Origin: Winogradskya consettensis
GTDB taxonomy: Bacteria; Actinomycetota; Actinomycetes; Mycobacteriales; Micromonosporaceae
DNA: 64,000 nucleotides
Direction: 5' to 3'
NCBI RefSeq assembly: GCF_018332715.1
Contig: NZ_BOQP01000029.1
Location: 1-64,000 of the forward strand
Shown here one piece after another: positions 8,519 to 17,388 of this stretch. The stretch's first letter is position 1. Every line of letters begins with the position of its first letter. The notes under the pieces are model-generated. The model saw nothing but the letters and a program-made list of their open reading frames with translations. It was not told the DNA's origin and did not search any database. The position numbers were made by a program, and so were the translations under genes.

Positions 8519-9393
8519 GCTTTACGCCACACGGGTACGCGACCCAGCCAAGCGGTCAGCGCCTCGTCGTGTGACGCGTAGTAGTTCTTCAGTTCACGCC
8601 GCAGGCCGGGGTCCATGTCGGACTCGCGCGGGCGGGCGTTGTGCTGGTCGAACACCGGGCGCTTCATGTTGATCGGCAGCCCGAGGAACGCGCAGACCTC
8701 GTCGTAGACCTGCTCGGGTTGCGCGAAGAAGCGTTCGCTCTCGACGACGTGGATGCGTTCCCGGCCGACGTGCTGCGCCATGACGCTGAGGTAGCGCGCG
8801 TACTCGCCGCGGGCCTTGTAGGCGTGGTGCTGGTGCGCGAACGAGTAGTACGCCGGATCGGAGGCGAGCTTGTCCTCCTGGCGGTGCAGCCGGGCGGGTT
8901 CGAGCGCGAGCGCGTTGCCGAAGTCCCGCTCGTTCTCGTACCCTCGCGCGACCTCGTGATGATGCTGCGAGTAGGCGCGTTCCACCGGGTCGCGGACCAG
9001 CACCACGAGCTTCGCGGCGGGCAGGTCCGCGGCGATCCGGGCCGCGGCCTGCGGGTGGTACATGTAGTACGGGCTCGACTCGAACGTCTGCGCCGGCACG
9101 CCGTGCAACTCTTGGATCCGCTCGGCGTGCCGCTTGCGCGGGAAGTGCGCCTTGTACCACGACATGCCGTGGTCGTAGTCGATGTCGAAGTAGTGCACAC
9201 CCTTGTGCAGGACGGCCTTGAGCACGACCGGATGGGCGGCGAGCGCGCGGTACAGCGACGTGGTGCCGCAGCGCTGACCGCCGCAGATGAGGAACGACGG
9301 TGTCATCCGGCTGGGCGAGGTGAGCCGCCCGTACGACCGCGACCCCAGGTGCACCACCCGCTTGACCGGCGAGGGAACCCTCCGCACATCCAT
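8515..9393 (-). CDS. Second sulfotransferase (heparan-sulfotransferase-like)
   Basis: This 292-residue sulfotransferase is of the Sulfotransfer_1 type. The PAPS 5'-loop is ICGGQRCGTTSL at residues 36-47, and the 3'-phosphate motif is VVLVRDPVERAYSQHHH with Arg and Ser in place. KGVHYFDIDY and the C-terminal FLGLPINMKRPVF block resemble glycosaminoglycan sulfotransferases. The stop codon of the preceding kinase-like gene and this ATG share one base (TAATG), indicating tight coupling. Together with the sulfotransferase at 3137 and the APS kinase at 13857 it makes sulfation the probable signature of this glycan. The position sulfated is not predictable. Confidence 0.85.
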   Translation of the reverse strand: MDVRRVPSPVKRVVHLGSRSYGRLTSPSRMTPSFLICGGQRCGTTSLYRALAAHPVVLKAVLHKGVHYFDIDYDHGMSWYKAHFPRKRHAERIQELHGVPAQTFESSPYYMYHPQAAARIAADLPAAKLVVLVRDPVERAYSQHHHEVARGYENERDFGNALALEPARLHRQEDKLASDPAYYSFAHQHHAYKARGEYARYLSVMAQHVGRERIHVVESERFFAQPEQVYDEVCAFLGLPINMKRPVFDQHNARPRESDMDPGLRRELKNYYASHDEALTAWLGRVPVWRKA

Positions 9394-10649
9394 TACAGCT
9401 CCTCAACCCTTCTGATGAGTACGGGTAGCAGCCACGTCCCGAGCACTCCCAGCCGCGCGCCGGCCTCGGCCTGGCGATCGGTGAGATAGCGGGTGGCGAG
9501 GTCGACCAGGTAGAGCAGCGCGGTCAGCTCACGCAGCTCGGCGGGTACGCCGAACGGGGCGAGCAGCTCATCGGCGCGGCGTACGGTCGCCTCGACCGCC
9601 GACCCCGCGTCGCCGCTGGTCTGGATGCGGCGCTGCAGGTCGTGGTGCACGGCGTCGAAGCCGACGGGTACGCCGTTCGCGAACCGTTCCCAGTCCCACA
9701 CCAGCAGCGCGTCCGCGAGGTTCGCCATGTTCCAGGGCGCCCAGTCGCCGTGCCACGCGCCGTACCGCATGCTCTGCTCGCCGGACCGGGCCACCAGCAG
9801 CTCGGCCGCCGCCGTGAGCGCAACCCCTTCCGGCCGGTCGCCGACGGAGTGCAGCCGTCCCCGCAGGTCGTGCCAGTACGCGCTCACCCCCAGCGACCCG
9901 TTGGTGTAGCCGCAGCACCCGGCGATGTCGACCATCGCGGCGGCCAGCCGGCGCGGGGTCAGCGGCGCCCGCGGCAGCCACACCGGCAGTGCCGACTGGA
10001 CCAGCACCTGCAGGCCACGCCACTGACCGGCGTGCAGCACCTTCGGCACGGTCAGCTTTTCCAGACCGGTCTTGTCCAGCGCGATCAGCGCCGCGGTCTC
10101 GGCCTTCACCAGGCGCTGGGTCAGCGGCCCGATGCCGACCTTGCCGAAGCCGAACGTCTCGCCGTCCGGGCTGATCAGCTGGAGGACCGGTTTGCGGTTG
10201 GCCCGCACGGGTCCGATGTGGATGCTGATCGACAGGTCCCGGCCGAGTGCCTCCCGCAGGTAGCCGTCGATGCTCGCCGACGCGGGCCCGGTCACCCGCA
10301 CCCGGTCGCGGAGCAGCACGCTCGACGCCCCGGTGCGCAGGGCCGCGACGACGGCGTCGCGCTTGAGCCGGGCGGCCCGGGACTGGGGTTCGGCGTAGCG
10401 GCGTACGGCCGCCGTCGCGACCCGCCGTGACGTGGTGGGAACCAGCAGCCGGGGGCGGCGCGCATCCGGCACGACGAGGTATTCCGCGATCGGCTCGCCG
10501 TGCCGGTCACCGCCGCCGCGATGCTGGCCGAACGTGAACCCGGTCTCGCAGGGCGCCGGATAGAGCAGCTCCAGGACCTCGGTCAGGTACTGCGTCCGCA
10601 GCGCCGAGTCGCCGGCGGTCAGCTGCTCCGGCGCGGTCTTAACTGCCAT
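9393..10649 (-). CDS. Aminoglycoside-phosphotransferase-fold protein
   Basis: This 418-residue protein has a C-terminal APH/choline-kinase fold. The catalytic loop is HGDWAPWN (His300, Asp302, Asn307), and VWDWE at 318-321 gives the magnesium-binding Asp319. FGFGKVG at 167-172 is a candidate beta-strand with the ATP lysine. The first 150 residues have no recognised domain. It lies between the ligase and sulfotransferase genes in the coupled operon, overlapping the ligase by 11 nt, so phosphorylation of a sugar, a lipid carrier or a glycan terminus is more plausible than antibiotic resistance (inference). The ATG at 10649 was chosen; the upstream extension lies inside the ligase gene. Confidence 0.7.
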   Translation of the reverse strand: MAVKTAPEQLTAGDSALRTQYLTEVLELLYPAPCETGFTFGQHRGGGDRHGEPIAEYLVVPDARRPRLLVPTTSRRVATAAVRRYAEPQSRAARLKRDAVVAALRTGASSVLLRDRVRVTGPASASIDGYLREALGRDLSISIHIGPVRANRKPVLQLISPDGETFGFGKVGIGPLTQRLVKAETAALIALDKTGLEKLTVPKVLHAGQWRGLQVLVQSALPVWLPRAPLTPRRLAAAMVDIAGCCGYTNGSLGVSAYWHDLRGRLHSVGDRPEGVALTAAAELLVARSGEQSMRYGAWHGDWAPWNMANLADALLVWDWERFANGVPVGFDAVHHDLQRRIQTSGDAGSAVEATVRRADELLAPFGVPAELRELTALLYLVDLATRYLTDRQAEAGARLGVLGTWLLPVLIRRVEEL

Positions 10650-12015
10650 GAACGTCCCCCTCGAGTTCGTTGCGCCAGAGCAGCGCGTAGGCCAGGAACA
10701 TGAACGCCAGCGGGGTGGGGATGGCGTTGTACCAGAGCATCGCGGAGAACGAGCTGACGATCGCGGCTCCGGCGGCGATGCCGATCGGGGTGCGGTCACG
10801 GCGGAAGCGCCACAGCCCGTACCCGAAGAAGGCCAGGTAGGCGATGGTGCCGACGGTGCCGTGGGCGTACATGAGCTGCCAGAGTTGCCCGTTGCCGCCG
10901 ACGGTGAAGTTGCCGCAGCGCTCGCACGCGGAGCTCTCGCCGACGGTGATGGAGTTGCGCCCGCCGATGGTGTTGCGGGTCGAGCCGTACCCGATGATCG
11001 GCGACTCGGTGAAACCGTCGACGGCCCGCTCGATCAGGAACGTACGCACGCCGTTGGACTTGCCGTTGTCGAGCCGGGCGTTCACCACGTCGCCCAGGGG
11101 AGTGACGGTGAGCGCGACAGCGAGCCCGGCACCGGCCAGGCCCAGCGCCGCGAGGACCCACAGCCGGCCCATCAGCACGTAGCGTCCGGCGACGTAGAGG
11201 ACCACGACGCCGATCCCGATCCACAGTCCGCGGTTGAGCGAGACGACGGCCGGCACGATCGCGACCACGAGGCAGAGCAGGGCGCGCAGTTTCGGGCCGG
11301 TCCGGCGGGTCGCCCACGCGGCCACCACGACCCAGCCCGCGAGCAGGCAGAAGTTGTTGCCCCAGGTGTTCGTGTAGCCCCAGGGCGCGGCCGGGCGGGG
11401 TTTCTCGGTGCCGACGATGTCCATGATCTGGGCCGCGTACGGGTGGACGAGCGACTGCACGAAGCCTTTGCCGCGTACGCCCTCCGGCAGCAGCCACTCG
11501 ACCGGCGACGTGAACTCGAACTTCCCCGCGAGGATGCCGAGCAGCCCGCCCGCGACGGTGACGACGAAAAGCCAGCCGAGGAGTCGCACGAGGCGGCGGC
11601 GGGACAGCTCGGACTCGGTGAGGTTGCCGGTGTAGAGCAGCAGGAGCGTCAGGGACGCGTACATGACGAGGCGGTAGACGACTGCCAGCAGGCGATCGCC
11701 CGCGTGCTCGGCCACCGTCCCCGCCGGATCGGCACCCAGCGCCGCGATGCTGATCAGAACCGCGATCAGGAAGAGCGCCCACCAGCCGGCGCCCGGGGGG
11801 AGTCGCAGCTCCCGGCCGGCGGTCCGGCGCCGGACCAGCAGCACAGCCATCGGCGCCGCCATGATCGGGAAGATCAGCACCCCGAGGCCGAGCGCCCACC
11901 ACAGCGGGTAGAGGGCGAGGATCGCCGCTACCGGCCAGGCCGGGAGCGCGGTCGGCCGTGGCGGTTCCGCGCTGTGTGCCCCGCGCAGCGCCCCGCCCGG
12001 GACGACCAGTGTCAC
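10639..12015 (-). CDS. O-antigen ligase/polymerase-like membrane protein
   Basis: This 458-residue polytopic protein has about 10-12 transmembrane segments and the Wzy_C/O-antigen-ligase pattern. Paired helices precede a long external loop (about residues 165-215, including the WGYTNTWGNNF segment), and a second loop carries RTFLIERAVDGFTESPIIGYG, the usual position of the functional Arg. It would polymerise repeat units or attach the chain to an acceptor on the outer face. A Cys pair (CERCGNF) in the second loop may be an extracytoplasmic disulfide. The gene overlaps the chain-length protein by 4 nt upstream. Ligase and polymerase roles cannot be separated by sequence. Confidence 0.83.
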   Translation of the reverse strand: MTLVVPGGALRGAHSAEPPRPTALPAWPVAAILALYPLWWALGLGVLIFPIMAAPMAVLLVRRRTAGRELRLPPGAGWWALFLIAVLISIAALGADPAGTVAEHAGDRLLAVVYRLVMYASLTLLLLYTGNLTESELSRRRLVRLLGWLFVVTVAGGLLGILAGKFEFTSPVEWLLPEGVRGKGFVQSLVHPYAAQIMDIVGTEKPRPAAPWGYTNTWGNNFCLLAGWVVVAAWATRRTGPKLRALLCLVVAIVPAVVSLNRGLWIGIGVVVLYVAGRYVLMGRLWVLAALGLAGAGLAVALTVTPLGDVVNARLDNGKSNGVRTFLIERAVDGFTESPIIGYGSTRNTIGGRNSITVGESSACERCGNFTVGGNGQLWQLMYAHGTVGTIAYLAFFGYGLWRFRRDRTPIGIAAGAAIVSSFSAMLWYNAIPTPLAFMFLAYALLWRNELEGDVHGS

Positions 12016-13745
12016 TTCTTCTCGTCCGTGGGTTGCTCTTTCTTACCGGCACCGGCGGTGGCCTTCTCCGCCTTGATCACGGTGGTCACCTCACCGGCGC
12101 CCTCGATCTGCCGCGGGGCGCGGGCGCCGGCCACGGTCGGCAGCTTCTGGGTGCGGTCGCTGTCGACGGCCGGCAGTTCCGGCGCCTGCTGCGCGCCCAG
12201 CATGACCGCGGGCAGGTTCTCCTCCGCGATGCTGCGCGGCATCTTGCTGAGCTGCGGCAGTACCACCGCACCGAGCAGCCGGGTGCCGACCCGGCGCAGC
12301 TGCTCCGCCGCGTCCAGCAGGGCCGGGCGCTTCGAGCGGCGCAGCTCGACGGCGAGGATGGCCGCGTCGGCGAGGCTGGCGAGGCTCTGCGCGTCGGCGC
12401 TGCTGCTCGTCGACGGCGCCTCGATGACGACGTAGGCAGCCTGCCGCCGCAACGCGTCCAGCGTGTCGCGCAGCCGCTGCGACTGCATCAGCCCCGCCGC
12501 GGTGGCCGCGCCACCCGTCGTGATGACCCGCAGCGCCGGGATCCGCGGGGTGCGCTGCAGCACGTCCTTGAGCACGACCCGCCCGGCCAGCAGCTCGGAC
12601 AGCCCCGGCGAGGTCGAGACCCCGAGCATCCGGGCCAGCGGCGCGGCGTCCATCACGCTGTCCGGCAGGTGCGCGCCGATCAGGACGACATCGCTGCCGG
12701 TACGCGCGAGCGACGTCGCCAGGTTCGCGGCCACGAGCGTCGTCGCGGAACCCCGGCTGGCCCCCGTGACGACGATGATCTGATCGCCGGCGGTGAGGCT
12801 GGCCAGGATCTCGTTGCGCAGCCGGTTGAAGATCCGCCCGCCCGGCCCGTACGGCTGCAGGACGTCGTCGAAGGTCGGCGTGGTCCGCTCGTCCAGGGCG
12901 GCCAGCACCGGGATCCGCCCCCGGTCCCTGACGTCGACGGCCGTACGCAGCCGCCGGTCGAACCGCTCGCGCAGGAACGCGCACCCGAGCCCGAGCAGCA
13001 GGCCGATCATCGCGCCGCCGGCGAGGTTGAGCATCGAGTTCGGGCTGACCGGTGACTCGGGCTCCCGCGCGTCGCTGATGACGCTGCCGGCGTTGATGGT
13101 CGCGGTGGTGAGCGCGTTGAGCCGGCCGGTCAGATCGTTGAGCTGGTTCTGCGAGTTGCTGCGCAGGCTCTCCAGGTTGGAGCGCTCGGAGCTGCCGCTG
13201 GGCGACCGGGACAGCTTGGTGTTGATCAGGTTGAGGCTGGCGTTCTGCTGCCGTACTTTCAGGTTGAGCGACTTGATCTGCTCATCCAGCACGGCCCGCG
13301 CGGTCTCGTCCCGGTTCAGCAGGTACGCCTCCGCGAACGCGTGCGACCCCGTCTGAGCGTCCCGCGCGTTGTCCGCCGAGAACCGGATCGTGAGAACCGT
13401 GGTGTTCGGCGGCACCTCGACCGAGACGTCGCGGGCCAGCTCCACGGGGGAGACCGGCGAGCGCAGCAGCGCCCCGGCCCGGGTGGCCACCGCGCCGGAG
13501 ACCACGAGCTGAGCCTCGTTGTCGAGGTTGACGGAGCCCTTGGTCCGGCCGTTCTGGGAGTTGGCATCCTGCTCGACCGGCAGCACCAGCACCAGGGTCG
13601 AGGCCTCGTAGACCTTCGGCATGATCCGGGTCACCGCTACGCCGGCCGCGACCCCCGCCACGGTCAGCAGCAGCACCAGCCACCAGTGGCGGCGGAACAC
13701 ACCCAGGAAGTGCGAGAAATCGGCGGACGGGCGAGTCGCTTCCAT
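12012..13745 (-). CDS. Wzz/BY-kinase-like chain-length protein with dead ATPase site
   Basis: This 577-residue polysaccharide co-polymerase has a first membrane helix at about 21-39, an external domain with a predicted coiled coil at about 150-215, a Pro-containing motif (PESPVSPNS) before the second helix at about 239-257, and a cytoplasmic ATPase-like domain. Active bacterial tyrosine kinases have Walker A with GKT/S, a Walker A' Asp and a Walker B Asp. Here the loop is GASRGSATT (328-336, no Lys), the A' strand is VVLIGAHLPD (Gly replaces Asp) and the B strand is YVVIEAPS (Glu replaces Asp). There is no C-terminal tyrosine cluster; the tail is Lys/Glu-rich. It probably sets chain length as a scaffold without kinase activity. 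It is the first gene of the run of coupled genes ending at 5300. Confidence 0.85.
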   Translation of the reverse strand: MEATRPSADFSHFLGVFRRHWWLVLLLTVAGVAAGVAVTRIMPKVYEASTLVLVLPVEQDANSQNGRTKGSVNLDNEAQLVVSGAVATRAGALLRSPVSPVELARDVSVEVPPNTTVLTIRFSADNARDAQTGSHAFAEAYLLNRDETARAVLDEQIKSLNLKVRQQNASLNLINTKLSRSPSGSSERSNLESLRSNSQNQLNDLTGRLNALTTATINAGSVISDAREPESPVSPNSMLNLAGGAMIGLLLGLGCAFLRERFDRRLRTAVDVRDRGRIPVLAALDERTTPTFDDVLQPYGPGGRIFNRLRNEILASLTAGDQIIVVTGASRGSATTLVAANLATSLARTGSDVVLIGAHLPDSVMDAAPLARMLGVSTSPGLSELLAGRVVLKDVLQRTPRIPALRVITTGGAATAAGLMQSQRLRDTLDALRRQAAYVVIEAPSTSSSADAQSLASLADAAILAVELRRSKRPALLDAAEQLRRVGTRLLGAVVLPQLSKMPRSIAEENLPAVMLGAQQAPELPAVDSDRTQKLPTVAGARAPRQIEGAGEVTTVIKAEKATAGAGKKEQPTDEKK

Positions 13746-13856
13746 CGGTACGGCGGCCCTTTCGCGGGTGGAATAGCTGCAACGGCGATCGGGCGTGTTG
13801 CCCCCGGAGGGGTAAACGGCTCGATCGGCGTTGCGTAACTACTCCGCCGCGACGTG

Positions 13857-15380
13857 TTACTTCATGGCGGGCTCCACCCAGCCGCTCTCCACGAGGTATG
13901 CCAGGACCTGATCGATGGCCTCGGGCACTGTGATGTCCGTGGTGTCGATCGTCAATTCGGCGTCGGCGGGCACCTCGTAAGGGTCGTCGATGCCGGTCAT
14001 GCCCCGCAGCTGACCTGCGCGTGCTCGGGCGTAGAGGCCCTTGCGGTCGCGCTGCTCGCACACCTCGAGCGGGGTCGCCACGTGCACCAGCACAAAGCCG
14101 GCTCCCGCATCCGTGGCCATCGCGCGCACGGACGCGCGGGCGTCCTCGTACGGGGCGATCGGGCACGCGATCGCCATGCCCCGGTGCCGGCCGACCTCCG
14201 CTGCCACCCAGCCGATCCGTCGCACGTTGGCATCACGGTCGGCGCGGCTGAACCCCAGCCCGGCCGAGAGCTCGCGGCGCACCACGTCACCGTCGAGGAA
14301 CGTGATGGTGCGCTCGCCGCTCTCCCGCAGCGAGTCGGCCAGCCCGCGGGCGACCGTGGACTTGCCGGAGCCCGAGTAGCCGGTGAAGAAGACCACCAGG
14401 CCGCGATGCCGGCGCGGCGGCCGGACCCGGGACAGCTCCTTGGCCACGGCCGGCGGCGTGTGCCAGTCGGGCAGCGGGAAACCCCGGTCGAGCAGGTCGT
14501 TGATTTCCTGCGGCCGCATCGCCAGCCGCCTGTTGCGCGGTGGGATGTCGTCGCGCCAGCGCCACTGACCGTCCCGGTTGTCGTACGCCAGCTCGCGCGG
14601 CACCAGCACCCGCAGGCCACCACCGGAGAGCATGTCCCCGGTGGACAGCACGTGCGTCACGCCGTAGGAGACGGCGACCCGCGCCCGCAGCAACGCGTCG
14701 CGCATCTCGTCGCCGCGGGTCATCAGCGGCACCGCCACGATCGTCGCCGGGGGCATCCGGTCCCGCGCGGCGAAGATCGCCCGGACCAGCGCCTCCGGCG
14801 GCAACCCGTCCGGCCCCGGCCCGACCACGGGAATGAAGATCAGCAGGTGGGCGGCGAGCGTGCGCGCGGCATGCGCGATCTGCGCCAGCTGCGGTCGGTG
14901 CAACGGCCGGTCGGCGATCACCCCGAGGACCCGTCCCGGTGGGAGCAGAGCCTTCACTTCTTCGGGCGTACGCCGCAGACGCTGGAACGGCCCGTGCCCG
15001 CCGTCGCCCATCCGCCGCACCGTGCCACCGATCGCCCACATCCGATTGGCGGTCGGCCACGTGTCGGTCACCTCGACGGCCGCGACCGGCGCCCCCTCGG
15101 GATCGGTGAGCACCACCGTGCGCCGCAGCGGATCGCCCAGGTCGAGGCGCTCACCGAGCTCAGCCGGAATCTCGCAGGTCACCGCCACCGGCCACGACGT
15201 CCCGTCCGCCAAGCGGCCACGGCGTCGCAGCGCCTGCAGATCCGCCCGGCCGAGAAACCCGGTCAGCGGCGCATAGGCACCCGACAACAACAACTCGAGG
15301 TCGGCGAGTTCGTGCGCGCGCGGCGTGTAGGACGGCGCGTCACGCAGCACGTCCTCGGGCAGCACGGAACCGTCGTTCAC
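13857..15380 (-). CDS. APS kinase fused to a degenerate ATP-sulfurylase domain
   Basis: This 507-residue protein is laid out like a bifunctional PAPS synthase. The C-terminal APS kinase (about 327-507) is intact: P-loop FFTGYSGSGKST at 331-342, FLDGDVVRREL, LGFSRADRDANVRRI. The N-terminal domain keeps the fold marker LLSGAYAPLTGFL, but its catalytic motifs are lost. The usual QxRNxxHxxH site reads IADRPLHRPQ (155-164) and the GRDHAG motif reads STGDMLSG (247-252). It should make PAPS from APS for the two sulfotransferases, while APS must come from another sulfurylase. The GTG at 15380 follows GGGGGAG at 6 nt. A 111-bp gap separates it from the chain-length gene downstream. Confidence 0.85.
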   Translation of the reverse strand: MNDGSVLPEDVLRDAPSYTPRAHELADLELLLSGAYAPLTGFLGRADLQALRRRGRLADGTSWPVAVTCEIPAELGERLDLGDPLRRTVVLTDPEGAPVAAVEVTDTWPTANRMWAIGGTVRRMGDGGHGPFQRLRRTPEEVKALLPPGRVLGVIADRPLHRPQLAQIAHAARTLAAHLLIFIPVVGPGPDGLPPEALVRAIFAARDRMPPATIVAVPLMTRGDEMRDALLRARVAVSYGVTHVLSTGDMLSGGGLRVLVPRELAYDNRDGQWRWRDDIPPRNRRLAMRPQEINDLLDRGFPLPDWHTPPAVAKELSRVRPPRRHRGLVVFFTGYSGSGKSTVARGLADSLRESGERTITFLDGDVVRRELSAGLGFSRADRDANVRRIGWVAAEVGRHRGMAIACPIAPYEDARASVRAMATDAGAGFVLVHVATPLEVCEQRDRKGLYARARAGQLRGMTGIDDPYEVPADAELTIDTTDITVPEAIDQVLAYLVESGWVEPAMK

Positions 15381-15489
15381 CTGAGACTCCCCCTGCAGTG
15401 ACTTGATGGACAGTTTCTCAGTCGTGCTCCCCAAGGTCGAGCGGGGTCCTCCGATACTGCTCTTTACGGGGCTGTTGTGACCTGAGTCA

Positions 15490-16635
15490 CTACAGAGTGA
15501 CGAGTGGGGCGAGGTCAGCGGCCAGCCGACGGCTGATATGCCCGATGAGCAGCCGCATATCCTCGCAGTAGACGGTCGGGTTGCGGAATCCTTCGCCGGG
15601 ACGGAACCGGTGCGCGTAGTGCCCACCGCCGCAGACCCGGTGGATCGGGCACTGCTGGCACGTCTCGGCGAGTGCTTCGACGCCGATCTGCCGCGCGACG
15701 ATCCCGGGATGCCGCAGTGCCGCGTCGAAGGAATCCGTGAGCACGTTGAGCCCGGTCCCGGCGGCGCCCGGGTAGGCGCTCTTCAGCGAGTCGACCTGCT
15801 CGATCGAGCCGTCGGTCTCGATCACCGCCACGGCGACGGGGCTCAGCCCGGCCTGCTCGGACCGGCCGTGGCCGCCGAGCACCAGGCTCATGACGTCCTC
15901 GAACAGCCGGATCCGGGTCTCCTGCCGGGGTGCTGCGTACCAGCGGTCGAAGACCTCTGTCAGCCAGGCGCCATGGGCCCGGCCCGTTGCCGGTGGGTTC
16001 GCCCAGTTCGTGTGGGGCAGCAGAAAATCGATCTCCGGCGGGGCATACGCGAGCAGGCTCTCGTACGTCGTGACCGCGTCGGCCGCCGGGTTGACCGTGC
16101 ACAGCAGCCCGGCGAAAACCCCCTTGCGGGCCCCGAGCAGCCGCAACGCCTTCTCCACCGCACGGTAACTACCCCCGCCGTCGCGGAATCGCCGGTGCCG
16201 GTCGTGGTCCTCCTCGACGCCGTCGACGCTCACCCCGATCCTGACGTCCGCACCGGCCAGCGCGTCGAGCATCGCGTCGTCGAGCAGGACCCCGTTGGTC
16301 TGCATGCCGACCGTCAACCGGCACCCGGACGGCATCGCGGCCCGCAGGTCACCGATCAGGCTGATCAGCCGTCGCGTCCCCGCGAGCAGCGGCTCACCGC
16401 CGTGCAGCACCACGTGCACCCGGTCGAGCCCGTGCTGAGCGGCATGTTCGCCGATCCGCCGCGCTGCCGCCCGCCAGAGCGCCGGCGTGATGACCCTTGG
16501 CCGATCCCGCCAGCTCTGATCAGCGAGCTCGTAGACATAGCAGTAGTCGCAGGCCAGGTTGCAGCGCTGATGAACCTTCAGCACGAATTCCCGCAACGGC
16601 GTCGGCCGCCACCCGCTGCTGCGGAGGCGGCCCAC
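15490..16635 (-). CDS. FxsB-type radical SAM/SPASM peptide maturase
   Basis: This protein of about 381 residues has the radical SAM cluster CNLACDYC (Cys25, Cys29, Cys32 from the chosen start) in the FxsB-like context PLREFVLKVHQRC ... YVYELADQSWRDRP, then VVLHGGEPLLAG. The C-terminal SPASM-like Cys set (CQQCPIHRVCGGGHYAHRF ... YCEDM) would bind auxiliary clusters. FxsB relatives form cyclophane crosslinks in FxSxx-tailed RiPP precursors. No such precursor is seen within several hundred bases on either side. It follows the ABC permease gene at 16677 and is read in the same direction. The start is uncertain: GTG 16635 gives the family-typical N-terminus but has no clear Shine-Dalgarno; the long frame to 17286 overlaps the permease. 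Confidence 0.82.
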   Translation of the reverse strand: MGRLRSSGWRPTPLREFVLKVHQRCNLACDYCYVYELADQSWRDRPRVITPALWRAAARRIGEHAAQHGLDRVHVVLHGGEPLLAGTRRLISLIGDLRAAMPSGCRLTVGMQTNGVLLDDAMLDALAGADVRIGVSVDGVEEDHDRHRRFRDGGGSYRAVEKALRLLGARKGVFAGLLCTVNPAADAVTTYESLLAYAPPEIDFLLPHTNWANPPATGRAHGAWLTEVFDRWYAAPRQETRIRLFEDVMSLVLGGHGRSEQAGLSPVAVAVIETDGSIEQVDSLKSAYPGAAGTGLNVLTDSFDAALRHPGIVARQIGVEALAETCQQCPIHRVCGGGHYAHRFRPGEGFRNPTVYCEDMRLLIGHISRRLAADLAPLVTL

Positions 16636-16676
16636 GTCGAGATCGCGATGTGGCCATCGCGGATCCGGGATTTCGG

Positions 16677-17387
16677 TCAGCTGGTCTCTCCCGCCATGGA
16701 GAAGCTCCGCAGCCGGTCGATGGAGGCGATGGCGCAGCCGAGGATGAAGATGGCTGCCATGATCGCCGCGACCGGCAGGGAGACCTTGGATTCGAGCAGT
16801 GCGGTCGGCTCGATCTTGTCGGCGATCGTGATCACGTACTGCTCGATCGAGAGTACGCGGGTGCCGCTGACGAAGCGGCCCAGCAGGCCTTCCCAGACCA
16901 GGATGTAGACCAGGCCGAGCAGGACCGGGCGGCGGGTCAGGAGGCTGAGCAGCAGGAACAGTGCGGAGTAGGCGAATGCGCCGACCACTGCCGCCACGGC
17001 GAGAGCCAACCCGAAACGTACGGAGTCGGCGAGCCAGCCCGCGATGAACAACGGGATCGCCGAGCTGAGCGCGCTGACGCCGACCGCGACGCCGAGCTTC
17101 GCCAGGATGATGTCGCGGCGGGGGAGCGGCTTGGTGAGGATGTGGACGATGGTGCCGTCGTCCACCTCGGAGCCGAGCACGCCGGTGCCGACGATCAGCG
17201 AGATCACCGGGAGGACCACGGCCAGTCCGAGCCCGACGAGGACCGGGACACCCCAGTCGGCGGGTGCGACGCCGACCGCGCGGCACAGTGTGGCCAGGCC
17301 GATCAGCAGGACCGGCAGTGGCAGCAGGAGCAGCGCGCGGCGGCGGCCGAACAGGCCCCGCGCCGTGATCCAGGCGACGGTCGACAT
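16677..17387 (-). CDS. ABC-2 type transporter permease
   Basis: This 236-residue membrane protein has six hydrophobic segments and ABC-2 features, including GTGVLGSEVDDGTIVHILTKPLPRRDIILAK between helices two and three, the usual cytoplasmic coupling segment. It starts one base beyond the stop of the ATPase at 17389-18300 and is its natural partner. The exported substrate is unknown. The radical SAM gene follows, so a modified peptide is one possible cargo, but the pair also resembles generic actinobacterial drug or lipid exporters. Confidence 0.82.
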   Translation of the reverse strand: MSTVAWITARGLFGRRRALLLLPLPVLLIGLATLCRAVGVAPADWGVPVLVGLGLAVVLPVISLIVGTGVLGSEVDDGTIVHILTKPLPRRDIILAKLGVAVGVSALSSAIPLFIAGWLADSVRFGLALAVAAVVGAFAYSALFLLLSLLTRRPVLLGLVYILVWEGLLGRFVSGTRVLSIEQYVITIADKIEPTALLESKVSLPVAAIMAAIFILGCAIASIDRLRSFSMAGETS

Positions 17388-17388
17388 G

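Noticed and set aside
9393..10649. Aminoglycoside resistance gene
   Set aside because: Only the kinase fold is shared; the operon context and the long novel N-terminus argue against a resistance role.
10648..12435. 595-codon plus-strand frame opposite the ligase and chain-length genes
   Set aside because: Shadow of the coupled minus-strand genes; no recognisable motif.
15381..15489. Short FxsA-like precursor next to the radical SAM gene
   Set aside because: I read the gap in the frames of the minus strand; only very short frames occur, none with an FxSxx end.
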